Source: CAYNLK01 sp964398055
GTDB taxonomy: Bacteria > Chloroflexota > Anaerolineae > 4572-78 > J111
NCBI GenBank assembly: GCA_964398055.1
Contig: CAYNLK010000009.1
Location: 62,001 to 126,000, forward strand
Length of the DNA stretch: 64,000 nt
Direction: 5' to 3'
Shown: one piece after another, positions 38,001 to 45,627 of the stretch
Position numbering within the stretch: the stretch's first letter is position 1
Layout of the letters: each line of letters opens with the position of its first letter
Translations under genes and position numbers: made by a program
The notes under the pieces: model-generated
Seen by the model: only the letters and a program-made list of their open reading frames with translations
Databases searched by the model: none
Told to the model about the DNA's origin: nothing

Positions 38001-39201
38001 CCGCTGAAGTATCAAAATTACTGCCCCGGTGATCCACGGCCACCATTCGTGCGGGGATACCCACTGAGCGATGCAGTGATGTAACCAGTCCGGCAATGTT
38101 GGAACATTGATTGTTCAAATTGGTTGCACTGGGAAAAAGAGTATTCCAGGCCGTTGTGCGGGGGGTCAGGGGATAGGCAAAACATGTAAACGCATCGGCC
38201 TGCCGGGTTAAGCGGTCGGAAGCATCCCAGGTTGTACTTAGCCCGTGAACTACCTGGATAGCACTGGGGTATTGACTGGCCGTTTTGCCATAATATCTCA
38301 CGGCTTCAGCCCCGTCAAAGATAAAAGCCGCGTATTGGCTCAGGTCGTAGGTGGAAGCATAGAACCTGATTTTTAAATCCTGATCCGGGTCAGAACCGTT
38401 GCCATAGAACCAGACCCCAGTTTCGTCGCGCCGATTGGAGCGGTCGCCGTCGTATAAATAAGCATCAATTTGAGCCTTGTTCAGACTGGTTGGCAGCTCA
38501 AAAATAACGTTCACCACCAGGGTGTCAGTCCAGCCTTGCCCATTGCTGGCTGTAAGTTTGTATTTTCCCACCGTGCCGTTAGATGGTACGGTGACGTTCC
38601 AACTGTTACATTGGTCGCCGCACGGGTTGGGTTGGCCGATCGTCAGCGGGCTTAATACACCGGGGTTTCTCAGTCCATCCGACCAGTTCAACGTAACCGC
38701 AGCTCCATCAACGATTCTGGGTCCGCCGACGGTAAAGGTTGTCCCCCGGCGGATAACCAGGGTGTTGAGGCCAATCATCCGATGGCCGTGGGGACGATAG
38801 AGGCGGGAACGAGCTACCGGCGTCCAGGCAAAAATGTACTCGCCTGTCTCAAAGCGATCTTCATAAATTGTATAAAGGCCGGGACTCTTAGCATCCAGGG
38901 GATTGGTGTTATACAACATTTCTTCGCCATCGGTCAGGCCGTCATCATCACTGTCGGCATCGTAAGGATCGGTAAAGTAGGGAACGCCCCCCCCTTCGTC
39001 ATTGACTCTTTCATTCACCCAGCCTTGAAGTTCGACCGTATCGGGCAGCCCATCCAAATCAGAGTCCGGTGGCAGGATTGGACCTTGCGCCTGGGCTACC
39101 GGCATATTCAGAGGTTCGGGCAGAGGCAGCGTGCCCACAACTACGGCTACCACCATGAACAATCGGCCTAAAAATGCTATCTTGGTGAAACATTTAGTCA
39201 T
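35077..39201 (-). CDS. Giant secreted protein: transglutaminase-like, FN3-like and Ca-binding type-3 repeats
   Basis: ATG 39201 is chosen because GGAGG lies seven bases away; TTG 39222 is upstream. A signal peptide (AFLGRLFMVVAVVVGTLP, then AQAQ) is followed by a Ca-binding Asp-rich pair of repeats (DSDLDGLPD, DSDDDGLTDGEE). A transglutaminase-like core comes next (NNQCSNIAGLVTSLHRSVG, AVDHRGSNFDTSAEIWTRP), then an FN3-like domain (near residue 600) and several beta-sandwich domains. Five or more Asp-rich repeats (DTDGDGLPDGWEV type) precede the end. The tail is GKAMEKVYLPLIVK. The usual catalytic His of transglutaminases (HAW-type) is replaced here (TSAEIW), so catalysis is doubtful. Role unknown; likely cell-surface structure. 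Confidence 0.85.
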   Translation of the reverse strand: MTKCFTKIAFLGRLFMVVAVVVGTLPLPEPLNMPVAQAQGPILPPDSDLDGLPDTVELQGWVNERVNDEGGGVPYFTDPYDADSDDDGLTDGEEMLYNTNPLDAKSPGLYTIYEDRFETGEYIFAWTPVARSRLYRPHGHRMIGLNTLVIRRGTTFTVGGPRIVDGAAVTLNWSDGLRNPGVLSPLTIGQPNPCGDQCNSWNVTVPSNGTVGKYKLTASNGQGWTDTLVVNVIFELPTSLNKAQIDAYLYDGDRSNRRDETGVWFYGNGSDPDQDLKIRFYASTYDLSQYAAFIFDGAEAVRYYGKTASQYPSAIQVVHGLSTTWDASDRLTRQADAFTCFAYPLTPRTTAWNTLFPSATNLNNQCSNIAGLVTSLHRSVGIPARMVAVDHRGSNFDTSAEIWTRPNSSSSYGWYTTRAFVANEGDPNNLGYCSQTNVANGYYPRVSRPEWGRNRYKPYYKVWPTRGSFSNGNEWLIMAANENWEAEDTRGGSSGPIYKWVVWDKYNIVRHDWLETLAMPYWNTNYQVNSEPVDLGNPKINNPPAWNQPIPSDWLPTTPPGTPTLNPIANADGDGNYTVNWTSATEAQYYQLEEDNNPSFTAPTTRYYGAGKTKNITGQPSGTWYYRVRAENYAGTSATWSNIESVTVNFGTTSLLAAEAGSPELMALQTTDEPAADSLKIRLGEVINEYGLDEDSDGQFEWLVLQVEVEALEAGSYWIQGQLGTNHPAASLSAGIIAIDEFQVNLEQGRHLVNLLFDGLSLSRNRIDGPYQLMHLLVTDVDNPTPLDFANEAIASKNNSYVTTAYKFNDFKTPDAMFTRSFSDRAIDLNQDGFAEGVEIEAVLDIYRPGNYTVVGELYDSNALLLGEATWSGTDSQAILRFDQIAGVSGPFELRNLRLSRADGQGLDELERAYITQNVTQGQPVSGFTALPSLDSGGLGTLGVGITATTYLDVPIDTNANGKYDTLQIKVGVQVVTPDDYRLEGWLVDEQGELVSWTQTGSLSLAAGPQELTLTYNGRALADYMKTRGLAIQKFTLVALKLYTGPLKWNEINDEVDVAFTTRSYHLQEFESPVRNKIVFEDYMEQTASQWTNVESPWEIAQNRAYFSPTQAWRAANANAVLDTVINLSNTFQPLLKFRTYHRFSGSEAGYVKVSSNGADWQTIATFNGVLYSWKTRVIDLSAFANQPALTLRFELASAGGASNDFWYIDDVLVAAEVLDTDNDGLSDHDEVILGTDPNNPDTDGDGLPDGWEVDNNLDPLDPTGDNGALGDPDKDGLNNITEYRLGTDPNNPDTDGDGLMDGWEVRHGFDPLDPTGDNGALGDPDGDGLNNGEEQQLGTDPNDPDTDGDGIPDGEDPEPGKAMEKVYLPLIVK

Positions 39202-39283
39202 TCTACCCTCCTGCTCCTTCAATTATCATTGAAACGCATACTAATTATGCCACGAAAAAGTTTGAATTCTGTTTGAGATCCCT

Positions 39284-40630
39284 TCAATTAAACGAAACGG
39301 GTACATCCGAGGTAGTTACCAGGAATTTACCGGCGGCGGTGGTAGATATCTCGTCGGTCACGGTGATGGTCAGGTTGACCGGCTCACCTTCCAAAACAGC
39401 CAAACATCGCTGTTTGACCTGCTTCACAATTGTTTCGTCAAAGCCTTTCCCTGGCTGCAAGAAAACCTCAATCTGATTTCTGTCAGATTGATGTACCCGA
39501 AATTGGCGAATAGCCAGGGTGTCTTTTAAGACGATATGCCGAAAAATGCCTCCATACAATAATTTACCACTGGGTAAGGTGAAAATACTGGTTGTGCGAC
39601 CAACCAGCTCGCCTAATACCGGCAAGCCGCGCCCACATGGACAGGGCTTGCCGGCAAGGATCGCAATGTCGGCCATCCGATAGCGAATAAGCGGCATACC
39701 GAAGGTGTAAAGAGGGGTGATAATGACCTCGCCCATCTGCCCTGGCCTGGCTGGCTGTTCATCAGCTAGAATTTCCACGTAACAAAAATCGTTGAAGATG
39801 TGTTTACTGTGTTCTGAACATTCACCGGCGATTATGGCGCCGGCTTCGTGGCTGCCATACCGGTCTGATACAGGACACTGGAATACCTGGGCAATTGTTT
39901 CACGTTCATGAGGCCAGATGGTCATTCCTGTTGTTTCTACGACTTTTGGTTGAATACCGGTAATATGTTGGCTACGCAAATACTCAGCGAAGATATAGAT
40001 AACATTACCATAGCCAGCGATTATCGCCGGTTTCCACTTGAGTAACATTTCAGCATATTGTTCCAGTTTTTCGGGAGTTGGACGATAACCATCCAACCAG
40101 CGTTCACGTTTTAATCGTTGCGCCAGGGTTAACCCCGAAATATCACCGCGCCTGCCCCAAATCCAGGCAATTTTGTCGCCTGGTTCACACCCGAACCAGT
40201 GTCTATAACGGGTGAAGGCAGCTACATCGACTAAATCGTGGTCACGCTCACGAAACAAGACAAGGGGTACTCCGGTTGAACCACTGGTCACGTCACGTTT
40301 TAACCAGCTTTTATGATAATTTCTAGCCAGAAGTAAATCGGTATGTTTATTAATATCCTCTTTAGTCAGAAGTGGGAGGCGGAGGAAATCCGCCTCTGTC
40401 TGAATGTCAGCCGGTGTCAGGTCAACTTCCTGGAAGCGTTGTTGATAAAAAGGTACATTGACGTAGGCATGTTCAAGTAGCTGCTTAAGTTTTTGCCAGG
40501 ACACCTGGCGCAGTTCTTCTGCACTCAACCATTGATTACGTTCAAACTCTCGAAGGTACTCCATAATGCGACGTTCACGACGATAGTTAACGGCAAGTCG
40601 CATTAGTCGATAGAAATTGCTATATACCAT
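39284..40630 (-). CDS. PaaK/CapK-like adenylate-forming enzyme (phenylacetate-CoA ligase family)
   Basis: The 448-residue protein has an N-terminal helical part (LKQLLEHAYVNVPFYQQRFQ), the AMP-forming signature VTSGSTGVPLVLFRERDHD, AIIAGYGNVIYIFAEYLRS, a metal-binding-type CPCGRGLPVLGELVGR and a C-terminal small domain ending in GKFLVTTSDVPVSFN. The family activates carboxylic acids with ATP; CapK-type members occur in capsule loci, where their substrate is usually unknown. AGGGAGC before the ATG. It lies beside GNAT and FemAB genes, so a role in acylating a polysaccharide part is possible but unproven. Confidence 0.87.
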   Translation of the reverse strand: MVYSNFYRLMRLAVNYRRERRIMEYLREFERNQWLSAEELRQVSWQKLKQLLEHAYVNVPFYQQRFQEVDLTPADIQTEADFLRLPLLTKEDINKHTDLLLARNYHKSWLKRDVTSGSTGVPLVLFRERDHDLVDVAAFTRYRHWFGCEPGDKIAWIWGRRGDISGLTLAQRLKRERWLDGYRPTPEKLEQYAEMLLKWKPAIIAGYGNVIYIFAEYLRSQHITGIQPKVVETTGMTIWPHERETIAQVFQCPVSDRYGSHEAGAIIAGECSEHSKHIFNDFCYVEILADEQPARPGQMGEVIITPLYTFGMPLIRYRMADIAILAGKPCPCGRGLPVLGELVGRTTSIFTLPSGKLLYGGIFRHIVLKDTLAIRQFRVHQSDRNQIEVFLQPGKGFDETIVKQVKQRCLAVLEGEPVNLTITVTDEISTTAAGKFLVTTSDVPVSFN

Positions 40631-40652
40631 AAAGCTCCCTTGAAAATAGCCC

Positions 40653-40735
40653 TCACCCCGTCGCTGAGCGACTCCCCTCTCCCAAACCTGTCCTGAGCGA
40701 AGCCGAAGGATTGGGAGAGGGGTTGGGGGAGAGGG
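40653..40735. repeat. Dispersed inverted GGGAGAGGG / CCCTCTCCC repeat inside the GNAT 3' end
   Basis: CCCTCACCCC and CCCCTCTCCC (about 40651-40683) are mirrored by GGGAGAGGGGTTGGGGGAGA (about 40712-40731). The central GTCCTGAGCGAAGCCGAAGG resembles common dispersed bacterial repeats. It overlaps the coding end and gives it a Ser/Pro-rich tail. Confidence 0.7.
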
Positions 40736-41441
40736 CCGCTACCTCACCCCCATTTTCATTCATCGTTGCCGTGCCGCAGGCTGGGTCCGTCTCCTCTAAT
40801 TCGGAGGGTTTGTACTCATAACGATCCCAAAAGAGAAAGCGGGTATGGCAACTCTCACCAATTTTGAGATAACCGGCCCGTTGCGCCACTTTCAAGGCCG
40901 CCGAATTATCTTTTGAACAGGTGATAATCGAACGCGTGTAACCGTGAGCGCTCAGAAATTGCAGCCGGCTGGCAACCAATCTTTGGGCAATGCCTTGCTT
41001 TCGAAAAGCCGGAGCCACAAAGAGATCGTAAAGACAGGCGTCGCCTGGGCGCAAGGGCGCCTGAACCCGATTGGTTTGTGGGTCAATTTTGTCGGTCAAC
41101 CAGCCCCACCCGATTACCTGGCCCTTCAGAAAGGCGCCAAATACAACCGCACCCAACTTGAACATGCGCTGAAATCGGACCATATCGGTAGCTCCGGCCA
41201 AAGGTTCCAGGGAGGCCACCTCCGCTTGGGTGATCAAGCGGCGCACTACCAGTCCCGGCAATGGGTCGGGGGGCGGGTCGGCTGGGAAAAGGGCTTTGGC
41301 CAGAACAATAAACTCATCCCGGCTATAAAATACCCGCCGGGCGGTTTTAACCAGCCGGGTCAATCCGGCGCGCCAACCTTTGGCCCGGAAGGTCTGGAAA
41401 GTGTCAACCAGTTGATAAAATAACATCTTTAATAAGCGCAC
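40653..41441 (-). CDS. GNAT-family N-acetyltransferase
   Basis: GTG 41441 is preferred: it overlaps the stop of the upstream gene (TAGTG) and a GAGGAA lies seven bases away. The longer frame reaches 41501. The 262-residue product has a basic helical N-terminus, then a GNAT core: GAFLKGQVIGWGWLTDK, DLFVAPAFRKQGIAQRLVAS (acetyl-CoA loop), SIITCSKDNSAALKVAQRAG. The last about 25 residues (SPNPSPNPSASLRTGLGEGS) are encoded by a GGGAGAGGG-type repeat and are probably not part of the enzyme. Substrate unknown. Confidence 0.82.
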   Translation of the reverse strand: MRLLKMLFYQLVDTFQTFRAKGWRAGLTRLVKTARRVFYSRDEFIVLAKALFPADPPPDPLPGLVVRRLITQAEVASLEPLAGATDMVRFQRMFKLGAVVFGAFLKGQVIGWGWLTDKIDPQTNRVQAPLRPGDACLYDLFVAPAFRKQGIAQRLVASRLQFLSAHGYTRSIITCSKDNSAALKVAQRAGYLKIGESCHTRFLFWDRYEYKPSELEETDPACGTATMNENGGEVAALSPNPSPNPSASLRTGLGEGSRSATG

Positions 41442-42190
41442 TAATAAATTCCTCTTTGGCGCAACCAGAGATTGGTTTGGTAATAGCTGCGCCGCAGCCA
41501 AAGGTAGAACGAGCGCGGGATATATTTTTTATAGCCGACCGGCGTTTCTACCGACGGAGAAGGCAGTGGTCGGCGCACCAGCGTTGCCCCAAATTTTTGG
41601 GCCAGGCGCCGGGTGAAGGCTTCAAACTCGGGCCGGGAGGGGTGGGAAAAGTCGGGTGAATAGCAGACAGAAATCTGTTCGGGTGTTACCGCCCATTCCA
41701 GCCCCAGGAATGATTCTACCTGTGGCTGAATTTTGTCGGGCGGATACTCCAGGCTGGCAAAAAAATCCCAATCAATATCCAAAAATTCTCCCTCGGCCAG
41801 ACCAGGCCAGGCTGGAAATTCTATCACTTCGTAATGAATCGGCATCGCTGGACGGCCTTTGAGAGTCAAAAGCTGGCCCAACCAGCGTCCGGTCAAATCC
41901 GTTTCATATTTTACCGTGCCGACATCATACTGACGCCCTCCCGGTAGGTGATGAACCCAACGCAAGCGTTGCACCCGGCCTTCCATAATAGCGTGGGTTA
42001 AAAAGTTACCTTCGTCTAATTCAGGGGGCTGATCGTTGATTTGATAGGCTTGTTGGGTACGGCGATTGATGAGCAGGCCGCGCAAGTCACAATGAAAATC
42101 CAGATGAACAACCTGTAACTCGACGGCCTGTTGCTCGCGCCACAAATGTAACAACTGGTCGTGCTGTTCAATCACATAGAGAATGGTCAC
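41441..42190 (-). CDS. Arginase/UPF0489-like protein
   Basis: The 249-residue protein starts with GTG at 42190 (AGGAGG eleven bases upstream). HLDFHCDLRGLLINRRT and GEFLDIDWDFFASLEYPP are Asp/His metal-site-like motifs resembling UPF0489 (C5orf22) and arginase-fold proteins. RWVHHLPGGRQYDVGTVKYE lies between. The C-terminus is helical and Tyr/Arg-rich (YLWLRRSYYQTNLWLRQRG). The match is tentative. It shares one base with the downstream GNAT start and sits 15 bases from the upstream FemAB gene, so it is part of the operon. Function unknown. Confidence 0.6.
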   Translation of the reverse strand: MTILYVIEQHDQLLHLWREQQAVELQVVHLDFHCDLRGLLINRRTQQAYQINDQPPELDEGNFLTHAIMEGRVQRLRWVHHLPGGRQYDVGTVKYETDLTGRWLGQLLTLKGRPAMPIHYEVIEFPAWPGLAEGEFLDIDWDFFASLEYPPDKIQPQVESFLGLEWAVTPEQISVCYSPDFSHPSRPEFEAFTRRLAQKFGATLVRRPLPSPSVETPVGYKKYIPRSFYLWLRRSYYQTNLWLRQRGIY

Positions 42191-42205
42191 AGCCTGCCAT
42201 TCCTC

Positions 42206-43291
42206 CTAAAAAAGACGATCGGTCAATTTGGCCACTTGATCCAGCGATCCAAATCGGGCGGCGGCAAGGGTGGTGGCCCGATAGAACAGGGGGTTATATA
42301 CATAATCATAGGCGCCAATGTAGTAGACAATCTGCTGGCTAAAAGCGCGCTTGAAGTGATAGACGCCCCACAAACCGTCATAACGATTTTCGGGTAGGGG
42401 TTGCCCGGTTGCCGCCAGTTCGCCAATCTCGCTGGGGATACCCCACAGGTCAAAACTGTGGCAGCCTTGTTGGCGGGCCCAACAAATCGTGTCCCAAACC
42501 AGGGCATGATTGATTTTTAAATGGGGAAATTCGCTCACAAAGCCGCCATGAAACGAGGCCGCCTGCCGCCCGAAAGTAAAGGTCATATCCACCGCCACAT
42601 CTACTCCCTGGTAGGTGGCCAGGGCTAACCGGGCACGGCCAGCCTGCAGGAACAGTTGAAATTCATGGGTGTAATAATCACGGGAACGGATAGGAAAATC
42701 GGCCCGTTTGCCGGTAGACTCCATAATCCGCAGAAAGGTGTCCAGGTCGTTTTCGTGACCGGTGCGGATTTGCACACCCTTGTTTTGGGCGGCGCGTACC
42801 TTTTTGCGGGTGCTTTTCGATAAACGATTGAACAACTCTTCCGGGCCGGGGGTCAAATCAACGATCAAGGTGCAACGGGGCTGGTTGGTATGGGGGTGGG
42901 GTTGGAAGCCATAATGCTGCAACCAGGCGTGAGTCGCCGGGCTGTCTTCCAGGGGCGGCTCCAGGCGCAGAAAAATAGCCCGCTGCTGCCGGGCCACCTG
43001 GTGGATGGCCTCCAACAGACACGTAGTCACAGGTTGGTTTGACCAGTCAACCAGGGGTCCACGCGGTACATACACAAAGCTGGCCAGGCCCAACGGCATA
43101 GCTTTGATAAGCAATTGTGCCCCGGCCACCAGCCGGCCTTGTTGCTCCACCCCCAATCGCACTGCCTGCCAGCCTAACAAGGCCTTAAATTCGCCCCATT
43201 CCCAGGATTGGAGATGGGCAAAAAATTTATCCTGGGCCACAAAATGATTCCATTCGTCACGCCGGTCAGCCATTAATTGGACTACTTGCAC
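42206..43291 (-). CDS. FemAB/FemX-family transferase
   Basis: The 361-residue protein (GTG start, AAGGAGAG close upstream) has the two GNAT-like halves of FemAB. Halves and motifs include LQSWEWGEFKALLGWQAVRL, FVYVPRGPLVDWSNQP, the family signature LSKSTRKKVRAAQNKGVQI, FHGGFVSEFPHLKINHALVW and FDLWGIPSE with a C-terminal GVYHFKRAFSQQIVYYIG. FemX proteins add amino acids from aminoacyl-tRNA to lipid II; in polysaccharide loci such proteins may aminoacylate a sugar. It is one of four FemAB-like genes here. Confidence 0.88.
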   Translation of the reverse strand: MQVVQLMADRRDEWNHFVAQDKFFAHLQSWEWGEFKALLGWQAVRLGVEQQGRLVAGAQLLIKAMPLGLASFVYVPRGPLVDWSNQPVTTCLLEAIHQVARQQRAIFLRLEPPLEDSPATHAWLQHYGFQPHPHTNQPRCTLIVDLTPGPEELFNRLSKSTRKKVRAAQNKGVQIRTGHENDLDTFLRIMESTGKRADFPIRSRDYYTHEFQLFLQAGRARLALATYQGVDVAVDMTFTFGRQAASFHGGFVSEFPHLKINHALVWDTICWARQQGCHSFDLWGIPSEIGELAATGQPLPENRYDGLWGVYHFKRAFSQQIVYYIGAYDYVYNPLFYRATTLAAARFGSLDQVAKLTDRLF

Positions 43292-43301
43292 AAGACTCTC
43301 C

Positions 43302-44441
43302 TTAATAGAGGCGATTTTTCAGCAAGTCGGGGACAGAACGAATGAGCAATCCTTTTAAGCCAGGGGTTGCATATTGCTTGCGCCAACCGGCTTCAACCTC
43401 AGGTGTCAACTGGTCAGGGGTGTCGTTAATGATTAAACCCCACAAATCTTGCCGTTGATCCAATACCAGACATGGATTATCTTTAAAAAATTGACGCACC
43501 GCTGGCGTATCCCGTCGAACCTGCAGCCAAATGCGTTCATAGCGGTTGGGTGGAACGCTAACCGTCACCCCCCATTTACGCTTATACAAAAACAAGCCGG
43601 TCATATAGGGCCGGCTGCCCCAAAAATCAACGGCTTCATAGCCCTGTTGATGGGCCCACTGGATGCGAGAGTAGTTGATGGCGGCGACAGCCCCCTCACG
43701 CATCAGTTGTTCATCGCCTTCCAGGACGCCGATCATAATAAAATAGAGCACTTTTTGTTCGGGATAACAGACGCCCCCGGCGACGTAGCGTCCATCGCGC
43801 TTGACCCGCAACAACAACCCGCGCCGAAAATATTCGTATGCTTCCTCAAAGGTTAGCAACAGATCGACCACCGCATGGCGGCGCTGCATCATAGGCAGGT
43901 ACATGGTGTGATAGAAATTCTCAAAGTCGCCCCGGTCATAGCTGATATCATAGCCATAGCCAAACTTTTTGGCCTTGCGCACCTCATTCCGCCGGGCGTC
44001 TTCGCGGAAACGTTGCTCAACTTCGGCCCACTCGCCCCGAATATCGAGCACGGTCCGTGTCCAAAAGGGTAGTACTAGGCTATTCTGGCGCGGTAGTTGA
44101 CCAACCAGCCGTTTACCGGCTACCACATAACTCAAGTCGCTGTCGGCCAGGCGGTTGAACCGGCTCGGCTGCCATAGCGGTACCCGCTCCAGCTCCGTTT
44201 CTTGGGGTTCCGCCACAAACAGCAGGCTTTTGAGGTAGGGACGAGCATACTCAAACCCGGCGTAATTGACCCGGAGGGGACCGCCACGACTCTGGCCTTG
44301 CCATTGGTAAACCGTCAGATACGGCTCACTCAAGGTTAGGATAATTTCCTTGCTCTCATGCAACAGGGGTTGTAACGGCGGAGGCAGGGCCAACTGCGCT
44401 TTAAGCCAGAGCATGTGCCGCCATTCAATTAACTTTTCCAC
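43302..44441 (-). CDS. FemAB-like GNAT-fold protein, paralogue A
   Basis: GTG 44441 has AAAAGGGG ten bases upstream and is favoured over TTG 44477, which overlaps the previous stop. The product is about 379 residues. It has a large N-terminal beta domain, a Lys/Arg-rich RREDARRNEVRKAKKFGYG-like stretch at about 150-165, FYHTMYLPMMQRRHAVV, YVAGGVCYPEQKVLYFIMIG and GYEAVDFWGSRPY. The last 70 residues match the next gene (VRQFFKDNPCLVLD versus VAQFLQDNPMVIID; KQYATPGLKGLLI versus KKYATPGLNSLLI). Probably transfers an acyl or aminoacyl group; unproven. Confidence 0.78.
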   Translation of the reverse strand: MEKLIEWRHMLWLKAQLALPPPLQPLLHESKEIILTLSEPYLTVYQWQGQSRGGPLRVNYAGFEYARPYLKSLLFVAEPQETELERVPLWQPSRFNRLADSDLSYVVAGKRLVGQLPRQNSLVLPFWTRTVLDIRGEWAEVEQRFREDARRNEVRKAKKFGYGYDISYDRGDFENFYHTMYLPMMQRRHAVVDLLLTFEEAYEYFRRGLLLRVKRDGRYVAGGVCYPEQKVLYFIMIGVLEGDEQLMREGAVAAINYSRIQWAHQQGYEAVDFWGSRPYMTGLFLYKRKWGVTVSVPPNRYERIWLQVRRDTPAVRQFFKDNPCLVLDQRQDLWGLIINDTPDQLTPEVEAGWRKQYATPGLKGLLIRSVPDLLKNRLY

Positions 44442-44466
44442 TACAATCCCCTTTTTGGACCTGCGA

Positions 44467-45612
44467 TTAGGCCGCAAAATCTGCTACCCGACCTATTAAT
44501 AACGAGTTTAAACCAGGGGTAGCGTATTTTTTTCCCCATTCTGCCTTTTGCTCGGCCCTGGCCAAGGCCGGGTCATCAACCACGATCAGGCCGTGTAACT
44601 GTTCTTTTTCGTCAATAATCACCATTGGATTATCTTGTAAGAACTGGGCCACCGCCGGAGTGAGATGGTTGATTTTCAGCCAGACCCGCCGATTTCTAAT
44701 GGCGATCTGCGCGCCCCACTTGCGTTTGTATTGAAAGATGCCGTCGTCCAGGAAGGGCGCACATTCCCCAAAACTACACGTTTCAAAATTGGATCCGGCG
44801 GCATGTTCGAGCAGCATAGCCCGCAACGCCCCCAGCGCACCTTCTTTTCTTAAACGTTCATCGGCGTTCAACACCCCCGAGGCAATCAAAGTCAACACCT
44901 TTTCTTGGGTATGGCACAAGCCTCCTGCTACAGGTTGGTTATCTTTAGCCCTGATAAGGAACAAAAAGCCGTAGCGCAGGTAGGTCAGCAGGTCGGCTCG
45001 GGTTAAGGGTGTGTTCAAATTGCCATGCCGGTCGGCCATAGTTGGTACATACATGTGATGATAGAAATCGTCAAAATCGGCCAGGTTGTGGCTAATTTGG
45101 TAGGTATAGCCATTTTTTTGAATTAGACGTAGTTCGTTGCGGTAGACCGTTTTATGGAAGCGTTGTTTGACTTCAGCCCAGGAACCGCGCACATCCAGCA
45201 GCAGATAAAGCCGCAGCGGGATGACCAGAGCTTTGTGGCGAGGTAGTTTACGGATGATCTGTTTACCCGCTTCGACCATGATCATGTCGCTGTCGGTTAT
45301 GGTCGCCAGTTGCTGCAGTTGCCAGATAGGCCGCCGGTCTAATTTTGTGGCAGTCGAGCTTTCAGAGAAAAGATAGCCCTTGAATTGGCTGGAGGAGCGC
45401 AGCTCTTTGGTGGTACAGTAAGTAGTGGTAAACGTTCCGGCTTGGTTTTGACCCTGCAATTGCGAGAGGCTGAAGAACGGGTTTAAAGCCAGACGAACCA
45501 ATTCCTTACTGGCAACCACCGGGTTGATCATTGTTTTTTGAATCAACGAGGGTGCGCCTACCTGCGCTTCAAACCAGAGCTTATGACCTAATCGTGAGAC
45601 CGTGTGCATCAT
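44467..45612 (-). CDS. FemAB-like GNAT-fold protein, paralogue B
   Basis: The 381-residue protein is a tandem paralogue of the gene at 43302 (shared C-terminal pattern LTPAVAQFLQDNP and YATPGLNSLL, and a similar core FYHHMYVPTMADRHGNL). Core motifs are RNELRLIQKNGYTYQISHNL, PVAGGLCHTQEKVLTLIASG and FETCSFGECAPFLDDGIFQY. Its stop lies just before the paralogue A start. The two have diverged clearly, so the duplication is not recent. Likely the same fold as FemX; substrate unknown. Confidence 0.78.
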   Translation of the reverse strand: MMHTVSRLGHKLWFEAQVGAPSLIQKTMINPVVASKELVRLALNPFFSLSQLQGQNQAGTFTTTYCTTKELRSSSQFKGYLFSESSTATKLDRRPIWQLQQLATITDSDMIMVEAGKQIIRKLPRHKALVIPLRLYLLLDVRGSWAEVKQRFHKTVYRNELRLIQKNGYTYQISHNLADFDDFYHHMYVPTMADRHGNLNTPLTRADLLTYLRYGFLFLIRAKDNQPVAGGLCHTQEKVLTLIASGVLNADERLRKEGALGALRAMLLEHAAGSNFETCSFGECAPFLDDGIFQYKRKWGAQIAIRNRRVWLKINHLTPAVAQFLQDNPMVIIDEKEQLHGLIVVDDPALARAEQKAEWGKKYATPGLNSLLIGRVADFAA

Positions 45613-45627
45613 CCTGTGCCGCTCACC

